Source: Onchocerca volvulus (taxonomy: Eukaryota > Nematoda > Chromadorea > Rhabditida > Onchocercidae). Taken from it: DNA of 64,000 nucleotides. Position 1 is the stretch's first letter; the number at the start of each line of letters is the position of its first letter. Of the stretch, positions 25,776-38,005 are shown piece by piece. The stretch is from assembly GCA_000499405.2 (NCBI GenBank), contig HG738137.1, forward strand, positions 10,362,768 through 10,426,767, in the 5' to 3' direction. The notes beneath the pieces were generated by a model, which did not search any database, was not told the origin of the DNA, and saw nothing but the letters and a program-made list of their open reading frames with translations. The translations under genes were made by a program, and so were the position numbers.

Positions 25776-28350
25776 TAAATTTTAAATTTCACAAAATTCA
25801 AAAATTTTTTTGTATTATAGTATTATGTATAAATAACGTTAGCGGCATATTACCTTACAATTTTTGATACGTAATAACTATTAATAATTATTCTGTAAAA
25901 AAACTTTTCGTGAGCAAATGCTTAAATCACATTGGCACATACGAAAAGATAATTTCGCTATGGTATGAAATGCTGAGATTCAGTAATATTATTCCGAAAA
26001 TAATTTTATGCAAGCAAAATTGAGTACGTTTATATATATATGAATAGATAATTTCGATACGGTATAAAATATCGCACGCAACTTTTTAATTACAATAATA
26101 TTATTTCAGAAACAATTTTTTGAAAGCAAATTTTGAATATGCTTGTGTGAAAAGATTTAACATTTTTCAGTGTCCATTACTTTGCCTTCTAATATGATGA
26201 AAGTATTTCGAATTGATGAATTTCGTCAATAATATTGTCATACTTCACTGTTCTATTAATTGATACAAACATCATTTTCTGTTTTCATTTCCTCATTGAA
26301 GTTTGTTTAAGAAAGCTTTAAAAGCAACGAGGTCAGTGAGCATGAATTTCATACTGGAAATATAAAATTTTGAAGTTAGAATTTGGTAATTTTTTTTGAT
26401 TAAAATTAAAAAATTTTAAGATATTTCGAAATAATAGATATTTTGAATGTGCCTTATTGAATTCATAATTATTTAGGTTTATATGTTTATGTGCGTATAT
26501 CATTCAGTAGATCAACTTCTTTAAGTAGCTATTATGAATAGAGTGCATTATTATTTATTTTTTAGCCATTTTTCAAAAGCCACAAAGAACATTTGCTATC
26601 GTTTTTTCATTAGAGATTTACAGTAATTCATCATTTCATATAGTTAAGTATTAAGCATAGTTTATATTTTATTTATTATTTCTATCATATAAATAAATAA
26701 CAATATTAATAATAACTAGAAAAATAACTAAAATTTATGGTCACACTATTTGTCATTTCATATAGTGGAGAATTAATTGCAGAATACAGTAAATGAAGAG
26801 ATAACTAAAATTTGTAATTATATATTAATTTATTTAATTTGATGGAATAATACTATTTATCATTTCATAAATTATTAGCAGTATACTATTTCAGTCAATT
26901 TGATATTTAATATAACTATTATTGTTTTTGCATAAATGAACCTTACAAATAATATATAGCAATATATTTACTTGAATATTTTACTTCGTTATAATCTTTG
27001 AATAAATAAAATTAGGAAAATAAATTTTTCAAAAAGAAAAAAAAAGAATGGATAATATACATATATAGAAAAATATGTCAAAAACTTCAGTAATTTTTAT
27101 TATTTTCAAAATTCTTTTTAAATTGCAATCTACAATAACATTGCAACAATAAGTAATATTACTTTCAATGTACGAAATAAAGACGAACTGATCTATTTGT
27201 TTTTTTTGTTCACAAGTTTTGAGATACCTTATTTTATCCAAATTAAGAACATAATAATATTATTCATAGCAATCATTTTATTTTTAGCAATAATCTATAT
27301 CAATCATTTATAATGTTTTTCCATTTAATGTGATACTCATTATTGAAAAAAATACTAGTACTAAAAGTGTTGCTGTAATTTGGCTACAAATAGAAAAAAT
27401 TTGGACAAAAAAATTGCAATTTAAAATAGAGGAGCCAATACGATATGACTGCTTATCAAAATGAAAAAATTCAAGTTATTTAAAGTATCCTTGTTTCCTG
27501 TGAAATTATTCTAATCTGAATCAGGATGCCTCAATAGCGTTGAAAAAAGATATGCTATGAAATCACCAGGTTTTTGCTTTTCTCATTTTCTCACTTTTCT
27601 CATTACTGTTGTCTATTATTCATTTTCGTTTATCAGTATGCAGGGAAAAACTCCAGAACATCAAATGCGATCGTTGGAAAATGAAATCACTGATCAAAAT
27701 GATATTTCCAAACTTTCAGGAACAAATTTCCTAAAATATGGACATAATTAAAATGCCGCATATGTTGAGTAAATAGATCTAACAATTTATAATTTAATTT
27801 TTAGTTTGATAGATTGGAGATCTTTTTGCTACTGTAAATCGGTTAGATCAGCAACAGGCTTTATTGATTTATGCAATACTAGCTATACCGAATCACGTTT
27901 CGCGTATTCGACTTCAGTTTGTCTATATAAATAAGAATGTCAATGTTCGTTTGTTCAAAATCTTTCTGAAAGTGTCAATAAAAAAACAAGCAACTTTTTT
28001 TTGGATACATGTGCCATATGTATATAAATTCAAAATCTTAGATGTAGGAAAATTCTTACTAGTGTTTTGAACTTTTGATGTAACATCATTTAATACGCGC
28101 ATGTTTCTACATACTTTTTATATACACTCGTTGTTGTAGCTCAGTCTGCTTAAGTGGAAAAAAAAAAAAGAGAAAGCGCATGTTTCTAGTATTGGGGAAA
28201 AAAACTGATATTTTGTAATTTCGTTGGACTGGAGATTGATTTTTGCTCAAGTCAGAAATAGGTGTGAGGAAGTTCTTTTGTCTTGTGTAATAGAGATGAA
28301 TCCCGTTGAGAAAGATTTTATTGATTGTTGAAGAGTGATTCTTCATAACA
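25776..28350. other. Noncoding stretch, no supported gene
   Basis: AT-rich with scattered short frames only. The block near 27137-27183 (ACATTGCAA...AATATTACTTTC) recurs near 36286-36331, and AGAGGAGCCAATACGATA near 27427 recurs near 54472 with few changes. These suggest small dispersed repeats. Confidence 0.5.
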
Positions 28351-28359
28351 AACAATTAT

Positions 28360-30600
28360 CAGAGAATATCCAGGCAAATTGATCACTGAATTATTTTTTC
28401 CTTTGTCGCTGATAGAAAAGATTATTATTCAACTGAATTGTCGGATTGTTGAATTTATGTTGATCATTTGGCAACGGAAGCAGAGAGCCGGCTTTATGAT
28501 GATTTTATCTTTTCATTTTGAAAGTTGGTAAGAATTGTGTTGTTCTGATTTCTGCGCCAAACAACGTCATTTGGAAACAGGAGTTGTATTTCCTGATGCT
28601 AGTAGGAAATGTTTTGAGAGATGGTATATCCGATAAGCGAAGTTTTTAACGGCTGTGGCGCTCCTCCAAATTGAGAGAGTTTAATTTTTCTGGCGGCGCA
28701 ACACATCTTTTCCGTTTCTCCATTAAATTTCAGAGCCTTGCAATAAGGACATATTTCAATCATAGTATCGAGGAAAAGATGCGGGCTTAAACTATTATCA
28801 TCAGCTGGTTGTATTGGAATGAAAGGCGATTGTAATCGCATGATTGCTGAAAACGCATAATTGCTGAATATTCGTGTTTGACGTCGATCTCCTGTTTCTT
28901 TTTGACGCCTTTCAGCCACTTTCAGCCTATTGCGTTCATTTTGCTCAGAACAAAGCAGATCTGAAGCTGCAGAACAAGATCGACATACTTGCAACTATGC
29001 ATCCTCAAGTCTGGCTGCATGTCGCCTTGCTCGCATTTCAGTCATTCTTTGTTCGCTGATGCACGTCCTCCTCAGTTTGATTCACGACTAATCACTGCAA
29101 TACTTTCGTTCTGCGTGACTACGAAGATCTAAGTTTGATCTTCTGCGAGACATTATTTAAATGAATAAAAATAGGTCGATTGCACCCGATTTGTCCTCAA
29201 AATTATTTGAGAATATTCAGGGAAATTAATCACTGATTATTCTTTCCTTTGTCATTTGTAGAGAAGAATAGAATCCCTTGACTGTCGATTTGCTGCTATT
29301 GCTAAGTCGATCTGTATCGTTATAAAACAGTCGCTGTGTCGGTATAGAAACTCTGAACTAAACTGTTTGTTGAACCGAATTCTTGTCGAACTTGAGTTTT
29401 TAATGTTGGGAAAGATTAATTTCACAATGCTTATGGATATATAATAGTTTTTGTTGTTCCGTTGTCTGTGTAGATAAGAGATTGTCTGATTTACCAATTC
29501 TAGAACACGCAACATATAATTGTCCATGGGAGAAACAATCCATCTCTAGATCTAAATTGCACAATTCTAAAGATTAGCCCTGAGTTTAGTTGATGATGAT
29601 TGCAAATGCCAATCGAAATGGTAATTGTAATATCTTAAATTGAAATGGCATATCCGTTTGAATCATGGCTACGTGAGAAATGACGAAATCTCCACATTTG
29701 AAAAGTTCTGTCAAGACTGGTGCTTCTACGACGTTGCTCGTTAATTTTTTTTACTGCAAGCTGCGTGCAGTTTCAAGATTTTGGTTGGTTGATATTTCGC
29801 AACATGATAATCAGCACGTCGATTTTTGATTACAGCACGTGCGATGGCATCCTTGGCAGGTCAAGTGAATTCAAAAATCTGTTGGATAATTAACCGCTTT
29901 ATCTGCTTCCGCAACAATGTCGACGGAATTGTGTATGACTGCCTGTATTGCAAAGTTCGTGTATCATATTTTCTGTCGCAATTTCATGCAAATCCTTATC
30001 AAGTCGTCATCGGGTATTTCAGCGCATATTACATCATCGATTTCGTTTGAAGTGATTTTGTTATAAAGCCAGATTAGAAACGTTGTGTCAAAATGAACAA
30101 CAAAAAATTACGACAAAGAGACAATCCAAGATGACCAAATATTAATGACCTAATATTAGAAGTCAGAGTGATAATCCATAAATTGCCTGAACGAAACGTT
30201 TCACTATACACTATCATAACGTCTCGACATTCCTCACAAAGTAAAAAACTTAAATTATGTGCCTTATCTGTTTAAAAAAACGCGCTTATTTGAATGCAAA
30301 GTTCATAAAAATTTCAAATCAATCGATGAACAATTTGAGAAGGAAATAGGCGCAGTCAATGCAGAAAGTAGGCGTGGTGAATAAATTCTGTCCACTCATG
30401 AAGGCATGGTGCAGGCGAAGTTAAAAAATTTAATCTGCTCAGTTACTTTTAGTTGTCACGGACATGAAAGTAAAAAAATGTAAGTATATCCATATAAGAA
30501 CACGTGCCTATTCGAATGCAAGGTTGTATCAAAATTTGAAAGACGTCGATGGAGAACTTGCAATCTTTTGTAAAGAGCCACAAGGAGCATTTACATTTTT
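28360..30600 (-). mobile_element. Degenerate Helitron (rolling-circle transposon) sequences
   Basis: Minus-strand relics of a Helitron Rep/helicase protein. Nearer the right: ITSNEIDDVICAEIP, then an IIMLRNINQP motif, FKCGDFVISHVA-like and LAFAII-like segments, and the helicase C-terminus CFSHGQLYVACSRIGKSDNL, with stops and frame changes throughout. Nearer the left: a repetitive charged segment (ERNRLKVAERRQKETGDRR) and the N-terminal zinc-finger motif CPYCKALKFNGETEKMCC. The C-terminal relic lies upstream of the N-terminal relic in minus sense, so at least two truncated copies or a rearranged copy are present. A GARWATCCAGGSAAATTRAT-like block occurs at about 28365 and 29210. Imperfect direct repeats lie at 30239-30345 and 30468-30570. 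Confidence 0.82.
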
Positions 30601-31865
30601 ATTTATATAGATTATACACAATATCACGCTTATAAAATGATAAGAATTAAATGAACAGTACTACTTTTCTTTAGAGAATTTCGTTTTCTTTACCGCCCAC
30701 CTCTGCTGTTGCTCCTGCTGAATCAGTGTTCGTGTTATCGTCGATACCATTTTCGAAATTGGAATGAAAAGTGAATTGCCCCTGACACTGATGATGTCAA
30801 GAACAATTGATCCCGTTGAAAGCGCTTTCTATTGCAACCTTCGTCCACTATCAAAACTAAGAATTATCCATATAAAAAGCATTTCAAATAAGATTCGAAA
30901 ATAAAGTAAGATTGTTTTTGTTAAGAACCAAGTGCCTACTATAATAAACACTTTTAGAAGGGACTGGAAAAGCATCTTCAGTAAATATTTTCAACGTAAA
31001 AACAACTATAACCTTCGATTGCGATAGACACTGATGTCAATATCGAAACTACCACAGAGAATGTATATCGGTTCAGCAGTGTTCTTGAAAGGCAAATAGG
31101 AAGCTTTAAATGATCTTTTTGCTCTTATAGTTGTTTAAATTTTATGCTATAGATTAATATTTTTAATTTATGTATCTGTAGAATGATGTATAGAAAGTGG
31201 ATATGTAAGAAAGTAGTTATTTTAGTATTAAATTTTTTACTAGAAATGGTTTTATAGTTCAAATTTTTAATGAAAGAGGAAGTTGTGTTAGAGCTAATGA
31301 TTAAGATATAAAGGTGCTGTTTGATCGTTGAAATGATTAGTCAAGAACTAGCAGTGCTTATGAGGTTAATGTTAATCATACTGATGTAGTACTGCTTTCT
31401 AAAATAACCAATGCTTCGCATGTTGATTACTTCAAAAGTTCTTTGGCTAAATGCTGAACTGCAAAAGTTGAATCACGCGCTATAAGCATTGAGATGTAAT
31501 AAGACCATCAATACAAGTTTATACACCTTTAAGTTTGAAGATAAGAAAAAGTTACGTGCTCGTTACACATTAACTTGCAGACAAAGCAAGATTAAATGGC
31601 TAATACTATTGCTGTAATTAAATGCTTAGTTATTCTCGGTCATTTGACTACAATATATTTATCGGTTATTGGATTATAAAAATGCCATCCAAGAATGCTT
31701 TAAAATTAGTAGTGAAATTTTTTTTGTTTTCACAAACCCTCAAAGGCGTATCTTGTCTACCACATCTTGTTGTAAAAAACTTATTATGTGGCTAAATCTT
31801 AGTTTTGATAGTAGGCGAAAGTTCAGCACATTAATCATACAAAAGGCTCGTAATTAGAACAAAAG
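30601..31865. other. Intergenic, no supported gene
   Basis: No recognisable exon or transposon protein. A plus frame at 31669-31857 has no family resemblance and no convincing splice context. Confidence 0.5.
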
Positions 31866-31958
31866 ATGAGATGGACAATTCTCACAAACTTCAGCCTTGC
31901 AATATTCCTGACAGTTAACATCCCAGCAATATTCCTGACAGTTAACATCTCATTTCAC
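31866..31958 (+). CDS. Possible orphan first exon with hydrophobic repeat
   Basis: ATG at 31866 opens 31 codons, MRWTILTNFSLAIFLTVNIP and then a second AIFLTVNI copy, ending at an excellent donor (CAC then GTAAGT) in phase 0. A 27-bp tandem duplication (31899-31925 and 31926-31952) adds nine codons in frame. It could be a signal-peptide exon or a 5' exon of the GPCR 1 kb downstream, but no phase-compatible path to the GPCR start at 33018 was found. Chance occurrence is possible. Confidence 0.25.
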
Positions 31959-33017
31959 GTAAGTTGCACATAAGCTCTATTAGCAGATCAGAAGATTAGA
32001 AAAAAATTTTTTTTTTTCAAAGGCCTTTATGCCGATATATGGATAAGTGATTTATTTATCTGATTCTACTATGCAGAATACTTCGATTATTTCATGTTTA
32101 AATTATAAAATAAATTTTATTATAAGTATGTCGATGTTATTTATTCTGTTCAACAAGTAAGCATTAATGAATGCCACTTTGTAGCTATAAGGCGGTTAAC
32201 AATTTATCCGTCTTATGTGTCAAATGGTCGTAAGTAAGCATTACTCACACACAGGAAGCTTTATTTGATATAATTAATATGATACAAGATTTGCGATATG
32301 ATTATTTGTCACAGTACATCTAGTTTCTATGCAACGAAATTAAATAAGCTATCGATTATTATAATTATTCTCTTAAGTCGATTAAAAATGTCAAGAAACT
32401 TTATTTGATGAATATATTTATATTGTCGATAAAATCGAAAAATATTTTGTTGCAGAGTATCATTTGAAAATATTTGTATATTAATAAATCTATGAGATTC
32501 TCGTAAGTTTTTTCATGAACCGCAAAGTTTAATTTTATTACAGACACAATTTCATTTTAAATCGGCTTTAGAACGTTTTTTTTTTCTTTTTTCTTTTTTT
32601 TTTTTTTTATTTTAAAGAATAATCATGGATAATTGTTCGAATCAGATTAGCAGATTTTTTTTTCGGTTTTTAATTCCTCTCGAAACATTCGAAAGTATTT
32701 TTATCATTCTTTAATGATTATTCTTTAAAATTTAGGTTACTAAACTTTTCACATTTTAATGTATATCCTTTTCACATCAAAAATGCCAAAAGAATTTAAT
32801 ACGTAAATTGGAACAAAAAATTTTATGCAAATAGGACTTTAAAACCAGCGGAATATGTTTTTTCAATACCAATATTGTGTGAATTTTTTAGAAAATTATC
32901 CTGCTACCATTTTTTCTATTATAGGAGACATTATTCCATCCAGAGACTTGGAGCACTAAACGATTTTACTGATTCTGCTAATTATTTCAATTCTATCATA
33001 CTTTTCCATTTATTCCA

Positions 33018-35185
33018 ATGAATATCACTATAAACAAGATAAAAATTGGCGATTACAAGAATGCTACGGATATCATTTCAACGATGGCAATTATGAGACA
33101 TTTTCTATTTATCTATGCTTATTTGATTATCGGTCCAATGCTTGTAGCGATCAACATTCCCGTCTTTCTTACTGTAATGATACGTAAAGCACTCAGGTTG
33201 ATTTATCTCGTAAATATTATTAAGAAGATATGCACTTAATATAATTAAGTTTACAACTGCAGCAAAAATTTTCGATATTAATATTTTAACTTTAGCTGCA
33301 AATCAATGCATTTGAATAATTGAACAATTTAATTTTTCAGAACCTCTTATCTGATTCTCGCAATTGTATTTCTCAATAATGCATTGAGCGGAATGAGTGC
33401 GATATTTATAGGGATGAAACGATTGATCATTTCTTCTCTTGAAGAACATCATGTTGTTCACCATGACTGTCTGCTCGATGTTTGTTTATATTCAAAAACA
33501 TTCAGAAATTATCCACCTTTTTTGATACAGCAAGAAATTTTAAAACAAAGCTGAGAAAAAAAATTCAAATGAATGAGCTTTATATATCGAAGAAAGGTAG
33601 TATTCAACCTCAAAAAGCATGCATCATTCTAATAGAGTTTAAGACAGACGATCGTAAATCAATAAAAAAAAAATTATTGTCAGAACGATGCTGCGAATTC
33701 AACGAGTAAAGTTTCAGGTGCCCTTATTTCTTTTAACAACTTTTCTTCTGAACGGATACAGTTTACTAATGAATAGCGCAGACAGACTTTGTGTTGTAAC
33801 ATTTCCAGTATATTACTATATTCATCAAAAACAATTGACTTGTTCATTAATTGTCGCACAGTACGTAATTACAATCATTGCGGTAGGTTCTACCGTCATA
33901 GCAAGTTTAGCTGAACCGAAGCGATACATATCTCATTTTTGTTTGTAAGTTACAATGGTTAAATTTATTGTTTCACATAAATGATCGTTTATTTATAATT
34001 TTTTAAATTCACCATATTTTCTGCTATCTTAATCATATATTTCAAAGGAGGGAAAAAAACATTTGGTTTTTATCTAATATATTTTATTGAAATAGATTAA
34101 ACCTAATCTCCATGGGGAATCGTATGTAATATTCTTAAACGATTTCTTCACTTTTAAAAGCTAATAAGATGAATTTTGCAGATTACCGCAAGTATACAAT
34201 TCCTATTTTTATGCCGCTCTAATGCTATTAAGTTCCATTGCTTCATTATTTAGTATTATCCTAATGGTTATTGTTGTTGTCATGCTAAAAAAGTATGGCT
34301 TAAAAAAATTTATGACTTTTTATTCATATCATTCGTTGAGTAGTACAAATACAGTTAATTGTCCCCCTATTTTGTTTTTTAAGTTAGATCTGGGTTCAAT
34401 AAATCTTACTTGACATAATATTTCGTGACTCTTGCTTGAAAAAAAAAAAAAAAACTTCAGAAAATGTGTATGTTAAAACTGCAATATGTAACGAAGTTGA
34501 ATTAAAATATAATTTTGTTAATATATTTTTTATAGAAAATTTGGCGAACAGTTCCTTTCAAGTCACTCATATAATCGTGATTTGACACATTTCCTCGAGA
34601 ATCAAAAGCGATACACCCAAACAGCACTGATCTCCTGTTGTTTTACATTTTGTAAGTTCTAGCATTAACTTCCGTGTTTTATCGCATTGTTATAAGCAAT
34701 TCGGAAAAGAAACGAGAATTTCAATTTCAATAATATTCAAAGCAAAACTGCTCTTAAACCTTCTGATAGAAATTTCAATGAGAAGCGAATTATAAGAATA
34801 TGAGTCTTATTTATGATTTCTTTAAAATCATGAAGGTCAAATAAATATAGAAGATATCATAATTGAACCCTTTTTGCAGTAAGATTTGTTATAATTATTG
34901 CTTTTCAAATTTTTATTTTCCAACTTGTATTTTTAATTTTTTACAGTTCTCGATGTGGTGCCATCAATAGTGCAATGTATTTATATGATGGATCCACATA
35001 TAAAGTCACAGTTCATTATGATGTGTTGCATACATTTATCTCTCTTGAATTCTTTCAATATGGTGTTAATATTCATTTATCGGCAAAAGGACCTTCAGAA
35101 TGCTATAATTCGTGGATTCCAATGGCTAATCTGTAAAAAGAAAAATTACATCCATCCAATCACCACTGTTGGATTTGATGACTAA
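33018..35185 (+). CDS. Seven-transmembrane chemoreceptor-like GPCR (Srsx-like)
   Basis: Six exons with matching phases: 33018-33196, 33341-33479, 33718-33944, 34182-34292, 34536-34651, 34947-35185, giving 336 residues. Hydrophobic segments in order: FLFIYAYLIIGPMLVAINIP (TM1), YLILAIVFLNNALSGMSAIF (TM2), LFLLTTFLLNGYSLLM followed by SADRLCVVTFPVYYY (TM3 and a DR-type motif), IVAQYVITIIAVGSTVIASL (TM4), YAALMLLSSIASLFSIILMV (TM5), ALISCCFTFFLDVVPSIV (TM6) and a TM7 exon ending in a basic tail (KDLQNAIIRGFQWLICKKK). The ADRL..V.FP.YY signature fits nematode Srsx receptors. The class assignment is inference; the 7TM architecture is seen. Ligand unknown. Upstream exons cannot be excluded. Confidence 0.8.
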
Positions 35186-35220
35186 ACAAGTTCAGACCAT
35201 TCCTCTAATTTGATGAGATT

Positions 35221-35328
35221 ATTTTGTAAATTAACATGCTGTATTTTTTCTATTATATTGTCTAATAAAAGAATATTTTGTAAATTAACATGCTATATTT
35301 TTTCCATTATATTGTCTAATAAGAGAAT
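35221..35328 (+). repeat. 54-bp tandem duplication in the GPCR 3' flank
   Basis: Two copies (35221-35274 and 35275-35328), about 93% identical. The first copy carries the AATAAA hexamer; the second has AATAAG at the same place. Confidence 0.93.
35264..35269 (+). terminator. Polyadenylation signal of the GPCR gene
   Basis: AATAAA 79 nt after the stop at 35185, within the first copy of a tandem duplication. Confidence 0.55.
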
Positions 35329-36359
35329 ATATTTTTTCATTATTATGGATTTTCAAAATTTCATTTTATATCTCTAACAGCGCCGTTGCAAAAAAAATTT
35401 TCATGAAATGCGAAAGAGATTTTCGCTTATTTCTTTATTGGCAAGCAATATCAGGAAAACTCAAATTATATACATATCATAATTGTTAATGCCTTTACTA
35501 CATTACTGCTATAATTTAATGAAGAAGCATGAAAAATAAAACAAGGTCTCCAACAACGATAAATGATATTATACTTAGCTGCAGAATAAACAGAGCTAAT
35601 TATTATATCGAAAAAAAGCTAAGACAAAAGGAGAGAAAAAAAGTCGAGTAATGTGGCAACTGCGCGCTTATTTACAATTCCTTCATTAGTAGCGACAACA
35701 ATTAACGTATGATTGCTGTTAGCAGCATTTAGCGTTGTTGATAAGATTGCTAAAAATCTCTCAGGGAAGAGAGGTAAATTGAATCTATATCCCAAAGATC
35801 GACGAAATCGAATATAAAAAGAGTTGAAACTTTTCTTTTATATTGTATCGATCAATAAATTTCTTTTGTGTCAAACCTTAATCACTGAAAACTTGGCAGA
35901 ACAAATTTTAATATTGAAGTGATTGATTGACAATTGCATTCAGATATTATGATAATATGGCATTGTTTGTTGGTACAAGTTTGGTGCAATAATTCCAAAT
36001 GAAATTAGAAAATCTTACATATTGAAATGTTTCTGTGATACAATATACCACAAAATAATAATCTTTTTGTTGATAAACATAAACACTCGATCAAGCAATT
36101 TGTCAAGGTATGCTGTGATGTTATCAGTTTTGCTCATTTTATTGGATAGAATATGAAAGTTAAATGAAATCTGGATTTCGTAAGATATGAGAGAAAGTTT
36201 TAGTCAAAATTTTAAGTAGTTTTTATTACTTTCGAAATTTCCTTCAAATTGTAAAATTTTTCTTGAATAGTTCGTCTTCGTGTAAAAACATTGCAATAAT
36301 GAATAATATTACTTTCGATGCACGGAATGTTCTCTCATCTTCCGATTTGCTAATAAAGC
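35329..36359. other. Intergenic, nothing recognised
   Basis: No supported exon. It ends near the dispersed repeat at 36286-36331 that is shared with 27137-27183. Confidence 0.45.
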
Positions 36360-38005
36360 TCGTGTGCACTGTTTGAAATGTTGAAATCTATGTTAGCTGT
36401 TTGTTATATTACAAGAACTAAAGCTTATTGTAAGCATTGTCCATCTCTTATCCTTTGTCCTTGTAACCAGAGCCCCTGTGTATAATTCATAGATTGTAAG
36501 CCATCACCCACACAAAGACTAAAGATTATAGATATAAAAAGAAGATTCTGGCGGTTATTCGATTTCAGTCAGTTTCAATTCAATCAATTTTTCACTCAAA
36601 TTACTCAACTCAATCCATTTAACAACACTACTCTCCAATTCAGTCCAACTCCTCCATCTCTACTACAATCAAGATCACTGCAGTTGTTGTCGGTAAACCG
36701 AAATGCCGGCATATCCAAATGTTGTTTATAATAAACATTTGCAAAGCTCACATATGTAACCATCAGTTCATATTGTGCACATTGGTTCTTTATTTCTCAT
36801 TATCTAATCTGCTGATGATGCTTATGTGCTCCGTTTAAGAGTTGTAAATGGCTGTAAAACATGTTACAAATGGTTGTAAAAATGCTTTAATGGTTGTAAA
36901 ACATGGTAATATCTGTAATCTCATAAGGATTAATGTCATGCTCTTTGTCTTAAGGGTTGCCAATGGCTGCAATCAAGTCGATTGTAATAATGTAGGGACT
37001 AAATCCCTTTTCTTTGTTCGAATGTTTTAAGCATTACTTATCTCCTATTCTTTAGTCTTATCCATTATCAATCTTTTTTGTATGATTAATGTATAAACCT
37101 CCGTCCCTATCAAGGATGGCCATACAAAAGCGGAACTTTCTGGACAGCATCATCAGTGCATGGACAGATTACCGGCAGCGGCGGCAGCAATCTTTGGATT
37201 ACTCCTATCATCATTGCAACAAGGCCAGTGGTGGTTCACCATCAATTCATCAGCAACAAGAAAATTACCATCAGCGACAGACTCTCCTACATCAATGGCA
37301 AAACATTCCTGGCCAATATCAAGCAAACTCAACGAAGCACAAACAACCATTCGTCAAAGGACCACTATTGATATTATTTATATTACTCACATATTGTTTT
37401 ATTTTTTCACATTAATTGTTGTTTGTAAGTTGCGATGTTGTTTCTAATATCGTGTAAACCTAATAAAAGTCGAGTCACAGCAGCAAAAAGATCTCCAATC
37501 CAACGACTCTGGAATCCTAAATAACTAATCAAACAGAAACCCGCTCTTCCCTATAATCGTAATATTATATGATTTTAATCTATCTTGTAAAGTAGATGAG
37601 AAAATAAACCATCAAACAATAAAATTTTTCTTACCAAGATTCGTCTCTACAGAATGTAAAGACTTTCCCGACAATTTTAGTTTGGTCCCACGATCCAGGA
37701 CAAATATCTGCCAGTTTAGTGATGAATGTTAAATCGATAGAGGAAAAGTTGGAACAACTCATCAAAGAAGTCAAAAGTTTGGATCTAACGTTTCGAGAAC
37801 AGTGGTTGAAAAAAAAATGAATTGCGATGAAAGGATGAATTGCGTCAACAACATGAGGCCAAGAGAAGGATTTTTAAAACAAAAATTCAGTCTTCTTGAA
37901 TTATACATTGGCAGTCTCGAGTCAGTTTACAAAAAAATCACCGTTCCACAAAAGAAGACAGAAGAAGAGAAAAATATGGATGAAATACTTGTGGAATTAA
38001 TTTAA
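36360..38005 (+). mobile_element. Truncated BEL/Pao-like LTR retrotransposon (LTR plus start of gag)
   Basis: A TATAAAAAGAAGATTC TATA-like element (about 36534) and transcript-start-like CA-rich leader, then a distinct 37090-37400 segment, an AATAAA-containing region near 37460-37610, and the primer-binding-site-like TGGTCCCACGATCCAGGA at 37683, the layout of an LTR followed by a PBS. A coiled-coil-like gag start follows at 37722 (MNVKSIEEKLEQLIKEVKSL), broken by a frame change in a poly(A) run at 37809-37817, then continuing to 38005 (ERMNCVNNMRPREGFLKQKF). No pol or second LTR follows. The exact left LTR edge is uncertain; candidates are TGTTAGC or TGTTTGT near 36391-36400. Family assignment is inference from layout and from the BEL remnant elsewhere in the window. 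Confidence 0.6.
37683..37700 (+). other. Primer-binding-site-like sequence
   Basis: TGGTCCCACGATCCAGGA begins with the TGG expected opposite a tRNA CCA end and lies 22 nt before the gag-like ATG. The priming tRNA was not identified. Confidence 0.5.

Noticed and set aside
28874..29059. Plus-strand 61-codon frame
   Set aside because: Antisense to the Helitron N-terminal relic, which has recognisable motifs on minus.
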